Assembly: GCA_021014325.1 (NCBI GenBank)
Contig: CM037467.1
Span: 6,613,273-6,677,272 of the forward strand
Length of the DNA stretch: 64,000 bases
Direction of reading: 5' to 3'
DNA from: Plazaster borealis
Lineage: Eukaryota > Echinodermata > Asteroidea > Forcipulatida > Labidiasteridae
Shown here piece by piece: positions 55,140 to 64,000 of this stretch (its first letter is position 1; each line of letters opens with the position of its first letter). The notes below the pieces were generated by a model. The model was not told the DNA's origin, searched no databases, and saw only the letters and a list, made by a program, of their open reading frames with translations. The position numbers and the translations under genes are program-made.

Positions 55140-55761
55140 ACTTTCACACACGCTAGATGATGTGTTTCAGCCAGAACTGAGCACAGTCGTTGGCACTTTT
55201 GTTGAATTCAGCTAGGTCTCCAGCCTCGCACCTCTGCTCCAGTATAGGGGACATCTAAGCAGGTGCTCCGTTGTCTGTGGTTAAGAACCGCATATGCAGA
55301 TGACATCCTGGTCGTTCAGAGAGCCCCATTTCTTGAGAGTTACTTTGCAGCGACCGGTACATGATCTGAGTCGGTTGAGGCATTTCCATTAGCCCAGCTT
55401 GAGTCAGCACCGGGTGGGAGTTTTTCTTTTGCACTTAGAAGGTTGGAAAGCCTTTCTTCCCATAAGGATACTATTTTAGCAACTTCACTCGGTTCAGATT
55501 CATTGAAATAACTTCTCCTGGATTTGAGCCGTCTCTTTGCTGGTTCATGGCCGAAAGGATGGTGACGGTCAACTGTGTAGCTTGGCGTACGCCGTTCTTT
55601 ACTGCTCGCTGCACTGCTCGGATCTCAGGTGGCGCACTATACCAGAGGGGATGTAAAGACTGTCTATTGTTGTTGGTCTCAGACATCCAGTGATTAGGCG
55701 ACAGGTGGCATTGATGGCGGGGTCAATTTTCTTGGCATGCAATGATTTCTCCCAAGCTGAG
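55140..55761 (-). pseudogene. LINE 3' part (RT C-terminus), separated from 62141-63803 by the 6.4-kb insert
   Basis: On the minus strand from 55761: SAWEKSLHAKKIDPAINATC then RLITGCLRPTTIDSLYIPSG, frameshift, APPEIRAVQRAVKNG, then DQDVICICGSQPQTTEHLLR and CPLLEQRCEAGDLAEF to a stop near 55140. 'A.C.CG...QT..HLL.CP.L' is the standard zinc-like C-terminus of Jockey-type LINEs. The upstream half ends with TALALCY at 62141-62165, so the joint across the insert reads ALCY|SAWEK, where I would expect 'ALCYSxxEY.'. Confidence 0.85.
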
Positions 55762-57964
55762 CACTCTAAAAACTAAAGTGTTGTATTTTAACATTTTCAA
55801 AGTGTTACTGCCCAAACAACATTTAAAATGTTGGAAATTGCGAGTCCAACTTTTATTAATGTTAAATCAACCAAATACAAGGAGAGTCATTTAACAGTTT
55901 GTAAGTGTTAATCAACTTTCCTGCATGAGCGCATGCGCAACAGTGAATGACGCGAAACTGGCAATTTGATTGGATACCGAGTTCGCGATTTTACCGCCGC
56001 CGGCAGCGCTACGCCATTTTGTTTTGCGTTATGTTGTTGTGCATCAAAGGCTCTCGACGCTGTAAACTTTCGTCGTATCATCATCGGGGAATCGCCGGCC
56101 ATCCTGATCATCAGTCAGAAATAACAGTTGAAAGGTAGGATTTTTAATACTCGTGTATAAACAGTGCACGCCTGGATGTTAATTTTACTTGTATATCATG
56201 CCAAACTCTGTGCATTTCACAAACACTTTCAGTGTATGGTCGAAGTATTGCCGGCATTAATTACATGTAGGGCTATTGCGTTATGTACCGTACAGTCCTT
56301 GGTGTAGTAAAAAGTAGTGGCCTATTTTGGTGACCGTATATCAAAATGAGGAATGTGCCCCACAGTACACAACTTGAGATACTGATAATAGATTTACATT
56401 AACTATTAGTAAAAAGGTTCCCCTAATGATATTACATTAACATTATAAGTAATTAATAGTAATAAGGGGCCCTTAAATTTAATCATCTGAGCGAACACGA
56501 AATGCATAAGAAGTTACGACGTCATGTTCGTGACCGACCATCCATGCTATAGCTATGTTATAGTAAAAATTTCTTTTTATCAAATATATTAAAATTTTAC
56601 ATCAAATTAAAGGTCTCCTCAGGAGAAATTCAATGGTGCAAACCCCACTGTCATGGGTGCTTTCGTTAATGAGTTATGCCTTCCAAAAGACAACAAACAC
56701 GCGGCACCCTTCTGCTGGCCGCCGACTGAGGTACAGAAATTGTTAAATTAAGACCACCCACACTACTAAAGCTTACCAGCCCTATCCCTAACGCGCACTC
56801 AAAGGTTCAAAAAATGAGATTTTACCGAGTACTTGGTTTAATTAAAACCTCCGTAAATTGCATGCGCGACCTCGCGCTGGAACAAAATCCAACTTTTCAT
56901 ACTCAAAAATGGACAAGGATTAAACTGATATAGGTTTGACAGCATACCCCACCGTCGCTGAATGTATACATTCCTTTAAAATGGGAAATTTAGTCAAAAT
57001 TTGGCCCAAAATGGTAAAAAAATACATAAAAACCTTATTTCTTCACCGATTGAGACGGGGAAAAAAGCACCGTAACCTTCCTAATCCTCTTTCTATCAAT
57101 AGATGGCGTTATTTTGGGGGTAGAAGTCAAGAGAGGGCGGTATTTATTGAAAAACGGTGACCACATTTTTCTTTCAAAAAAGTTCAAAAATGGCTGCGCT
57201 CGCGGTAGTCGCGTCGGTGACCATGCTCAAAATCTTTTTGATGCTTGAAAAAGTGAGGTAAATTTGTGCCTTTTTTCAAAAGGATTATGAAAGAAGAGAG
57301 TTTTATTGACCTACAGGAGTAATTTGAAGCTCAGACAGCATGTTAGGTCGAAGTAACATTAATTTGAAAAACCTCTTTTTTGTGTGCGGCCAGAATAGAA
57401 AATGTCAATATCGCGCGACCTCTAACATAGCTACATGCTACACTTTACAGTGACATGACCAAAATGTCCAACCCGTTTGTATTTTTATTTTTACGCACGA
57501 CACAATGGATCCACGCAAACCGGTACCAGAGATTTCCAAACATGGTCACTTTATACTCTCTGTGAATGCCATACATTATCGTTAGCTCACACGTTGTTTA
57601 CCAAACTACTGCCACAATTTAGAGAAGGTCATGACCTTTCCAACGCCGACAATGGCCGAACGGTGTTCTGAGTGATTTGCGCATTGCGCAACCAGTGTAT
57701 TGCATTTGATGGCATTCGAAATATTAATTATTATTTTGTCTCGGGAGTTGTTGACAACCAACATTTACTTCTTATTTAACTCCATAAAAAACTGTTAATT
57801 TTAAACATTTTGAATTTGATGAAGGGAAGAAAATAGCAACAAATATAAAGAATAACTAAAGATTTTTCATGTTTCTGCTTCTGCTTCTGCTTGTTTTTAC
57901 TGCACACAATGTTGGACATACACAAATCCAAAATTTGTTTTACTTATTTTTTTTCTTTTCAAAG

Positions 57965-58152
57965 GGACAAAGTCTTTAATCATGTTTTGATGTTAATTAA
58001 GGGATTACGTAATGGGCTCATGGAGGATATTCCTCATTTGTGGCGGTACATGGACATGACTCTATACATTGTTACCCCCTTGTTCCCATGGAGAAAAAGG
58101 CACGTTGAGATTGGTTTTGAGTTCAAAAGATGCAATGGTCCAGGTCACACAG
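57965..58152 (+). CDS. Putative coding exon 1 of the gene carried by the 6.4-kb element
   Basis: The acceptor is tttcttttcaaag|GGAC and the donor CACACAG|GTATGG. In frame it reads DKVFNHVLMLIKGLRNGLME, then DIPHLWRYMDMTLYIVTPLF and PWRKRHVEIGFEFKRCNGPG. No domain name comes to mind. The exit phase (one base of a codon) is completed by the exon at 58280, giving an uninterrupted join. The frame is open further left to an ATG at 57891, but the preceding polypyrimidine tract favours an exon start at 57965. Confidence 0.55.
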
Positions 58153-58279
58153 GTATGGGAAAACCGTTTCACCCAAGGGTTGATGGATGATAAGGATTTC
58201 ATCAACAGCTGAACAACATTGAGCTTTAAATTTCTTTTCATACTCGGAAGTTATTGATGTCTATTTGTTTTAATTACAG

Positions 58280-58358
58280 AATCATGCTTCATCAGTACCG
58301 GTAGTGATATGATGGATTTCTTTCGTGAACCTGCAACCTGTACAATAGAAAAAAATGT
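58280..58358 (+). CDS. Putative coding exon 2 of the same gene
   Basis: The acceptor is gttttaattacag|AATCATG and the donor AAAATGT|GTAAGT (a consensus donor). It is 79 bp and translates in the phase set by the previous exon as ESCFISTGSDMMDFFREPAT then CTIEKNV with no stop. The combination of matching phase, open frame and strong sites supports a real exon. It leaves in phase 2, which the exon at 59693 does not accept, so another exon is missing between them, perhaps where the MITE at 58512-59419 now sits. Confidence 0.55.
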
Positions 58359-58511
58359 GTAAGTATGATTGTACTTGCTGTCAAGCTTTCCTCAGTGGTT
58401 TTTAGGTACATATGGGTTTTAAGCGTTATATGTTTGTCAAATTATTCTACAGAGAAATTTGTCCAAGTATTTTCCTCATCTCCATAGTGCACATGTACTG
58501 TATGATGGCTA

Positions 58512-59419
58512 GGGCCAATGATTTTCCGCGATCGCGGAAAACGGACGGAATTCGCGGAATCTGCCTTTTGAAACGGAAAACGGGATTTGAGTTTGAAGTA
58601 AAAAAAATTGAAAATATAGTGACAAAAACGTAGGGTTTTTTCATGTTATTAAGGCCAAACCTATTGAAATTGATCAGGCAAGCTAACTTAACACTGCATT
58701 CTTTATTAAGTTTCTTTTTGTTAAACTAAAAAAGTATCAGAAATCAGACCGTAAAAAGTTACGAGATCGTACTGTTGACTCGACCTGATGTAATACATAG
58801 CAAATGAATACACGTTAGACGGAGGGCAAAATCATCACATTCACGGCACGATCTTTACATTTATTTCACCCAAATTGCATTTTCACCCTCCCTTTTATCA
58901 ACAATTATACTCAAACTAGCTTACCTACGCTCTATATGAACACAGACATTGATTTTTCATCTCAGAAAGGTCTAAAATCAACCATAATCTTTCAACATTT
59001 TGTCGCCTAAGCGAAAACAAAATGGCCGACAATTTGTTTCTGTGTGGAGGAGAAGTACACGGTGACGTCATATGCAATGATACTGCAGTGCAACGGCTGT
59101 TACATGTTTCTTGTTTTTGTTGCAGCGCACAGTGAGACAGTGCATTACGTTTTTAGAAATTGCCAACCTCGGAACTGAATCGGCCGTTGATTTAAAAAAA
59201 TAATTTACTATCTTTTTCAGGAAAACTTTCAATTCAAATTAACATTTAAGAAGTCAGCAGTGCATCTTATACGAAAGTTATGTTTATAATCGATTCCCTG
59301 TGTATTAACAACCTTTTATCTATTATAGAACATGAAACGGAATTTTTTTTGTCTGAAACGGAATTCATGTTTTTTAAAAACGGAATTTGCACTTTTCTGA
59401 AACGGAAAATCATTGGCCC
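58512..59419. mobile_element. 908-bp element with GGGCCAATGATTTTCCG ends nested in the 6.4-kb element
   Basis: The left end is GGGCCAATGATTTTCCGCGA and the right end, inverted, CGGAAAATCATTGGCCC. Both sides are flanked by TA (58510-58511 and 59420-59421), and CTAG spans each junction. Multiple 'AAACGGAA(TT)' words occur in both ends. Interior AT-rich with no ORF. TA flanks suggest a Tc1/mariner-type or similar target, but this is a guess from two bases. Confidence 0.8.
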
Positions 59420-59459
59420 TAGATGGCCCTAGACTTGTTGTATAATACAGCAAGTCAAA

Positions 59460-59515
59460 TAATACTGAGCGCTTTGATACGCCTATTGGGATGTTTAAAA
59501 GCGCTATATAAGAAC

Positions 59516-59552
<37 letters not shown>

Positions 59553-59553
59553 G
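59460..59553 (+). mobile_element. SINE 3' fragment with (ATT)n tail
   Basis: ATACTGAGCGCTTTGATACG, then GCGCTATATAAGAACAAGTA and (TTATTA)n match the end of the SINE at 19598-19983 (ATACTGAGCGCTTTAGACGC...). Head absent. Confidence 0.8.
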
Positions 59554-59692
59554 TAAAGTGTGATCAGGGTGGATGCTTGTGCTCCCTTGGAATATTCTAA
59601 TTACATAGGCTGGTTATCAGATTTTGACCCAGGATGTGTACATAGATCAAAAATATGTTGCCAATTTGTTTAACTATTAATGTTATTTTCAG

Positions 59693-59914
59693 GTTGGTGC
59701 TAATGTAGGAGACTTCTTAAGAGAGCAGAAACACAAGCGCACTCAACCATTTCTTCTGTGCCTGGGAAGTCGTGCCTCTCCATCACAGTTTGTTGTGATA
59801 GTGGACAGACAGGCAATACCATGTGGACTTGACATCACTACTGCAGTGGACAAGATTCCAGTTTGTGTAAACGAGATAATGACAAGCATCACATCATGCT
59901 CTCTTTCAAAGTAG
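59693..59914 (+). CDS. Putative last exon of the gene carried by the 6.4-kb element
   Basis: After the acceptor tgttattttcag|GTTGGT the frame reads VGANVGDFLREQKHKRTQPF, then LLCLGSRASPSQFVVIVDRQ, AIPCGLDITTAVDK and ends TAG at 59912-59914. 'TQPF.LCLG....PSQ.FVIVD..A' is a C-terminal motif that I recall from large uncharacterised predicted proteins, often multicopy, in fish and invertebrates; this is memory, not a search. In those the text continues 'AVD..FK.FFV.....P', so the end here (DKIPVCVNEIMTSI...) may follow a frameshift. The phase does not match exon 58280-58358. Confidence 0.5.
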   Translation, partial: VGANVGDFLREQKHKRTQPFLLCLGSRASPSQFVVIVDRQAIPCGLDITTAVDKIPVCVNEIMTSITSCSLSK

Positions 59915-60126
59915 GCTACATCCCATAAAGAATCAAATAAAGTATGGGTTTTATGTTTCAAATTATCGCATTTGAATATGTCATTGAAAGTAGTTTCCAA
60001 AAGCAGTTTTAAATCTTCTCTGGACTCGTGTTTGTGGCTAGTTAAGAAATTTTAAAAGAACGCAAAGGGCACATTTATGATAGCACACAATTGAGGTGGT
60101 TTTTAACGTTAACAACTTTGCCCAGT

Positions 60127-60306
60127 GGGCCAATTTCATAGAGCTGCTTTATCAGGAAATACTGCTGAACAAATATCCGTTCAGCACAAATAAGCAGTGA
60201 ACCAGTTAAAAAATGAGCACATGCACTGTAATATGGTGATGAGGCTGGTAACCCCTTTTTGCTAAGCAAAAACCTTTTGTGCTTAAGCAGCTCTATGAAG
60301 TTGGCC
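60127..60306. mobile_element. MITE, GGGCCAATTTCATAGAGCTGCTTTA ends
   Basis: The left end is GGGCCAATTTCATAGAGCTG; the right end AAGCAGCTCTATGAAGTTGGCC is its near inverse. The inner part has GCTGAACAAATATCCGTTCAGC, a nested small inverted repeat, given here in part. Confidence 0.8.
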
Positions 60307-60367
60307 TGGTATGTTCATGTATCAATTACATTTTAAATTTTAAAGTTCACATTGATAACATTGAAAA

Positions 60368-60664
60368 TTGTTTAAATTGAAACATGAGTGCAGATTTACA
60401 ATTGCACAGTGTGGGGAGGTTTATATACCCAGTGCAAGAACTTTAGCATTACCATTACAAAATAATGAGGTTTTTATTGTCAACCTTGAATTGTTCAAAT
60501 TTCTGACAACACAAAATCAAAGTTCTTCTTGTTTTCTGAATCTAAACAGAGCACACACTGTGTTAAGCGAAATTGAGGGGTTTCTCACTAACCTTGAACA
60601 GAGCAGGTGTTTGGATAAATTCAACTTGGTTCTTATAAGTATAGAACAGAGAATTACATGTTAA
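60368..60664 (+). other. 98-codon open frame without recognised content
   Basis: It reads MFKLKHECRFTIAQCGEVYI and ends SIEQRITC. It lies inside the 6.4-kb element, has no splice support and no known domain. Codon composition is not obviously coding. Listed because it is the longest unexplained plus frame in this part. Confidence 0.2.
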
Positions 60665-61017
60665 CTAATTTGCATTGTTTGTTGTAAATCATTGAATTGC
60701 TTAAAAAGGGTTAGATTAGTTGATTTTTTTGAAGTGCCGTAATTAAATTGTTATACAAGGGTTGCCCCTGTTGTTTTAACTAACAATAGTAATAGGTGGC
60801 TTAAACGATTTTAGTTAATGCCTCAAGGAAAAGTATGGTAATTTATTGCTGTAAAAAAGCATCGATCGTACATTTCATATCTCATTACATTTTTGGGGGG
60901 TTCATTGCCACCAATTATTCACACTTATTTAAAATACAGGATGTACATTTAAGTTTAAATATTGATTTATGTGCAATAGATTTTAAAATGATTTCAAACG
61001 AATTTTAATTGACATCT

Positions 61018-61256
61018 GGGTCCAATTTCATAGAGCTAAGCACAAAAATTTGCTTAGCATGAAATTTCTTCCTTGATAAAAAAAGGATTACTAACCAAAT
61101 GTCCACGTGATTTTCAGGATAAGCAAACAACAGCTGAATACCAGTAACAAGCAATATGCAACACATGGAAATTTGGGTGGTAATCCTGTTTTTATCAAGG
61201 AAGAAATTTCATGCTAAGCAAATTGTTGTGCTTAGCAGCTCTATGAAATTGGGCCC
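61018..61256. mobile_element. 239-bp MITE with about 65-bp inverted arms
   Basis: The left arm is GGGTCCAATTTCATAGAGCT, AAGCACAAAAATTTGCTTAG and CATGAAATTTCTTCCTTGAT. The right arm mirrors it: ATCAAGGAAGAAATTTCATG, CTAAGCAAATTGTTGTGCTT and AGCAGCTCTATGAAATTGGG. Arms are much longer than in the other copies of this terminal family. Confidence 0.88.
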
Positions 61257-61257
61257 T

Positions 61258-61490
61258 GGGCCTAAGTTATGGCTCTGCTTACCGTAACCAAAATCGCTGC
61301 TTACTGTAGCAGGGCAATATATGCTTAACAAAAGCATACTTCACAAAATAGCAAGGAATTTTTGCTTGCGCGCATGCGAATTTCATATTACTAAGCTCAC
61401 AGTACAATGCTACCGCAGACATTCAGTGCTAAGCAGAGAGTGACTGTAAGTGTAAAATTCCACGGTAAGCAGAGCCTTGAAGTTGTGCCC
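61258..61490. mobile_element. 233-bp MITE directly adjoining the previous one
   Basis: The left end is GGGCCTAAGTTATGGCTCTG then CTTACCGT; the right end ACGGTAAGCAGAGCCTTGAA then GTTGTGCCC. It starts within two bases of the end of the previous MITE; the shared GGGCC makes the border ambiguous by a few bases. Confidence 0.8.
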
Positions 61491-61689
61491 TGTTGATTTA
61501 GAAATGTTTACAGTTTGGAATTTCAAGATTTGATCTTGTCTTTTTAATGCAAAATAAAATACCTTCCTCTGACATATTATATTTTGTCCTTGTGTAATTG
61601 ATCTTTACATGCAGTTTATAAAAGATGGATATTAATTTTTTACATTAAAAATCTACAAAGTAATTTAACAAAAGGGTAGCCAGTTAATT

Positions 61690-62130
61690 GTTTCAAAATT
61701 TCAAAGCATTGAATCCCAACAGTATCCATTTTGGTAAAAGGGTAATCAAAATGTTGTTTTAACATTTTCAAAGGGTTGAATCCCACCCCCCCAACACTAT
61801 CCAATTGGTAAATAGGTCAGCAAATTGTTGTTTTAACACTTTGAAAGGGTTGGATCCCAACACTTTCTCAACATAATCGAATAGGTGAAAGGGTCATAAA
61901 ATGGTTGGATTGACATTTTCAAGGGGTTGCATCCAACACTTTCTCAACCCTATCTAATTGGTATACGGGTCATTGAATGGTTGGTTTAACATTTGCAGAG
62001 AGTGTGAAACCAACACTTTTTCAACACTTTACAAAGTGTTGGAACCGTCACATTTTCGAAAGGGTTGATTCAACAATTAAAGTGTTGTCACGCTCACCAC
62101 ACTTAGCAAGTGTTGAATTTAACACTTAGT
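61690..62130. repeat. Sub-terminal degenerate repeat (about 60-bp unit) of the 6.4-kb element
   Basis: Five or more units of the form TTTTAACATTTTCAAAGGGT / TGAATCCCAACACTATCC / AATTGGTAAAAGGGTCA. The last 130 bp also contains inverted pairs (AACACTTTTTCAACACTTTA with ACAAAGTGTTGGAA). Similar 'AACATTTTCAAAGTGTTACTG' text is present just inside the left end (55790-55815), so both ends share it. Confidence 0.75.
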
Positions 62131-62140
62131 TTTTAGAGTG

Positions 62141-63803
62141 TAGCAAAGGGCTAAGGCAGTTGACCGAAGAGTGCTTGGGCTGGCACCCCAACTTGTTCCA
62201 GTAAGTTTGCTGACAATGTTGTTTCTCGTACAGACTTTAGCTTTCGTCTTCTCAATATGGGTCTTGAAAGAGAGATAGCGATCAAGGGTTACACTAGGTA
62301 TACTGGATGTTCGCAATTTTCAAGGGGAGTACCTGACCAGGTGACGTTCAACTGCCGCTTGACTGCCCGGTTACGCAGGTGGAAAGCACAGACTGCGTCT
62401 TTGATGGATTTGCACGTAGGTGGTTTTCTTCGTATAGAATGGTGTCAGTTCGTTGAGAGCATTTGAAAGTTGTTCTTCTGTACAATGCTGAAGTCACTAT
62501 CTTGGGCAGCTACACCAAGGTCATCTGCATAGATGAAGCGGCCTGTATCTTTACTTCTCTGGGCTGATCGTTGGTATAGATGTTAAAGAGAAGCGGTGCA
62601 ATACACTTCCCTGTGGTAGACCATTCCTGAGTCTTCGCCATCTGCTCTTCTTTCTGCCCAGTTCAACATAGAAGTGCCTGTTCTCAAGCATACTTTCAAT
62701 CAGTTCTGTTCGACGGGTATTCCTGGTGATCTCCAGGGTTTTTCTGGAGGACGCATCTGTGATGTACTGTGTCGTACGCAGCTGAGAGGTTAACGAACAC
62801 TACCACGGTTACCTTTCCTTTCTCGAAACCATCTTTGATGTGTCGGGTAAGACGGGTCGGGTATTTGGCTCGTCGTAAATTTGCCGCGGCGGAAACCAGC
62901 TTTCTCAGGGATGAGAAGTTCGTCAAAACAAGTCAGATTTATCCCCGATGCAAATTTAACATCTATTAAATTGTCGCGGTCCCCGCTGCTTAAATATAGG
63001 ATTCGAACTGCCTCATAGCTACCGGGCAATCTCGGTGGTCTAGTTGGTAAGACATCTGCTCTAGACTGGCAAAGGTCGTGGGTTCGAATCCCACCCGAGT
63101 AATATGCCTATGATTTTTTTTTTCACAGGACTCGGGAAAGTACTGAGTATACAGTGCTTTACACACATCGGTGTACGGGTAAAACCAAATAACAATATTC
63201 CTTTATCCCCGATGCAAATTTAACATCTATTAAATTGTCGCGGTCCCCGTTGCTAAAATATAGGATTCGAACTGCCTCTAGCTACCGGGCAATCTCGGTG
63301 GTCTAGTTGGTAAGACATCTGATCTAGATTGGCAAAGGTCGTGGGTTCGAATCCCACCCGAGTAATATGCCTGTGATTTTTTTCACAGGACTCGGGAAAG
63401 TACTGAGTATACAGTGCTTTACACACATCGGTGTACGGGTAAAACCAAATAACAATATTCAACATCCCCGATGCAAATTTAACATCTATTAAAAAGGTCA
63501 AATTCTGTTGAGTATATAGGAGCAGCTCAAAAAGCTTGTATGTGTGGCTCAGGAGTGAGATGGGACTATAGCTTTTAGGGATCGCTGGATCTTTCCCAGG
63601 TTTCAGGAGCGCCATTACAAGTGCTTTCTTCCAGCTCTTATAGGAAGCTTAAAGGTGGCTAGGCAATGGTTGTACAATAGTAATAGCCATTTCTTTGCAA
63701 CAGGACCATAGTGCTTAATCTGCTCAGTTGAGAGGTCATCAATGCCAATTGCTTTTCCTGGCTTAAGTGAGGAGATGCCCTTGTCCAGCTCTTCCATAGT
63801 CAT
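62141..63803 (-). pseudogene. LINE 5' part: RT, with tandem SINE insertion
   Basis: Minus strand from 63803: EELDKGISSLKPGKAIGIDD, LSTEQIKHYGPVAKKWLLLL, then MALLKPGKDPAIPKSYSPIS and LLSHTYKLFELLL. The SINE pair (62935-63498) follows, then IPEKAGFRRGKFTTSQI, DGFEKGKVTVVVFVNLSAAY and DTVHHRC. Next come a frame with GRFIYADDLGVAAQ (YADD intact, near 62560-62520) and SVTLDRYLSFKTHIEKTKAK, VCTRNNIVSKLTGTSWGASP and ALALCY. VFVNLSAAYDTV should read VFxDLSAAYDTV, so a catalytic Asp is Asn. It is a Jockey-like non-LTR element, inactive. Its 3' part lies at 55140-55761. Confidence 0.88.
62935..63498 (+). mobile_element. Tandem pair of tRNA-derived SINEs (family D) plus a third start
   Basis: Unit text: ATCCCCGATGCAAATTTAAC, TAGGATTCGAACTGCCTC, then a tRNA-like head CTCGGTGGTCTAGTTGGTAA (box A) ... 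GGGTTCGAATCCCACCCGAG (box B and a 5-bp acceptor stem CTCGG/CCGAG) at about 63032-63102 and 63293-63364. Then CACAGGACTCGGGAAAGTAC and TACACACATCGGTGTACGGG. Units are about 265-285 bp. A third copy begins at 63465 and is cut after 30 bp. The would-be anticodon loop (CTAGACT or CTAGATT) is small and the stem mismatched, so these are SINE heads, not tRNA genes. Confidence 0.88.
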
Positions 63804-64000
63804 GGGTCGAGTGTAATTTCTAATTAAACGAAATGAAATAACATGTAATTGAAGTTTAATTTTGATTCTACCGAGTCATCACTAGCACTGAAGTGACGAC
63901 AAACACCGGTGGTAAGTGCAATCTCAAGTAAGTTCGAAGTGCTATGTGATGACGAGGTAGAATCAGGATCTTGGCTGTATTTCTTTCGATCAATAATAAT
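63804..64000. other. Right edge, nothing recognised
   Basis: Upstream continuation of the minus-strand LINE would be expected here but no coding text is clear in the last 200 bases. Confidence 0.4.

Larger units (their letters stand above)
55762..62140 (+). mobile_element. 6.4-kb DNA transposon with CACTCTAAAAACTAA ends, inserted in the LINE
   Basis: The left end is CACTCTAAAAACTAAAGTGT at 55762; the right end, reverse complemented, is CACTCTAAAAACTAAGTGTT. The flanking LINE codons rejoin without any extra bases, so I see no target duplication. Sub-terminal regions carry a degenerate roughly 60-bp repeat (CATTTTCAAAGGGTTGAATC, CCAACACTATCC, GGTAAAAGGGTCA) over 61690-62130. The left side has a GC-rich promoter-like stretch at 55960-56120 (ACCGCCGCCGGCAGCGCTAC) and a possible splice donor (AAAG|GTAGGA at 56134-56140). 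Spliced plus-strand exons lie at 57965-58152, 58280-58358 and 59693-59914. MITEs are nested inside. Confidence 0.85.

Noticed and set aside
57891..57964. Coding start at ATG 57891
   Set aside because: The stretch is followed by a strong polypyrimidine tract and AG at 57963-57964, so these codons are probably intronic.
63032..63364. Two tRNA genes in tandem
   Set aside because: T and D arms fold, but the anticodon stem is mismatched, the acceptor stem is only five pairs, and both sit in 270-bp repeated units with a common 3' body.

Overview
This window is animal genomic DNA that is poor in genes and dense in repeats. I infer a marine deuterostome, most likely an echinoderm and perhaps a sea star. 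The reasons are spliced GT-AG genes, no bacterial-style operons, many degenerate retrotransposons, frequent AGGCCTA-type words, tRNA-derived SINEs ending in CTATATAAGAAC plus (ATT)n, and MITE ends of the GGGCCCAATTTCATAGAGC type that I associate with echinoderm genomes. No search was run, so the taxonomic call is an inference.

Only two host genes can be supported, both on the minus strand. (1) A cytosolic sulfotransferase (SULT family) has three recognisable exons, at about 11529-11754, 8283-8392 and 2954-3203. Their splice phases match, and they carry the PAPS-binding and catalytic motifs. Its 3' exons are not visible and probably lie left of the window. (2) A complete two-exon orthologue of human C2orf69 (exons 49954-50121 and 46507-47208, predicted 289 aa) keeps the HVVFFPGDIQ block and a GFSKG nucleophile motif.

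Layout. 1-2.7 kb: a decayed repeat-associated ORF, a 3-unit tandem repeat and a CGACG-rich foldback. 3-12 kb: the sulfotransferase gene, with introns invaded by a TTAA-flanked Kolobok-like element and a dead EN/RT LINE that is itself split by two MITEs; an array of small hairpins sits directly behind one splice donor. 12-26 kb: no genes; a dispersed >1 kb repeat, palindromic MITEs, SINEs and one LINE 3' end. 26.7-31.3 kb: a 41-bp minisatellite, a 5' to mid LINE fragment (plus strand) butted against a Gypsy-like gag/protease fragment (minus strand), and a CGACGG repeat. 31.5-45.2 kb: a very large 21-bp minisatellite (roughly 7.9 kb of repeat in total) with an embedded CACGTG, interrupted by a 4.8-kb minus-strand LINE, a SINE and a MITE fragment. 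45-50 kb: the C2orf69 gene; its intron holds a SINE and a DIRS-like RT fragment. 50-55 kb: a chain of DNA transposons with readable target-site duplications, including one hAT nested inside another. 55.1-63.8 kb: one LINE split by a 6.4-kb terminal-inverted-repeat element that carries spliced plus-strand coding exons and further nested MITEs; the LINE also has a tandem double SINE in its RT domain.

I found no convincing CRISPR, operon, defence or other clearly new multi-gene system. The most unusual items are the 21-bp E-box minisatellite, the 6.4-kb element with its own exons and no visible target-site duplication, the hairpin array at the sulfotransferase splice donor, and several insertions resolved to the base.
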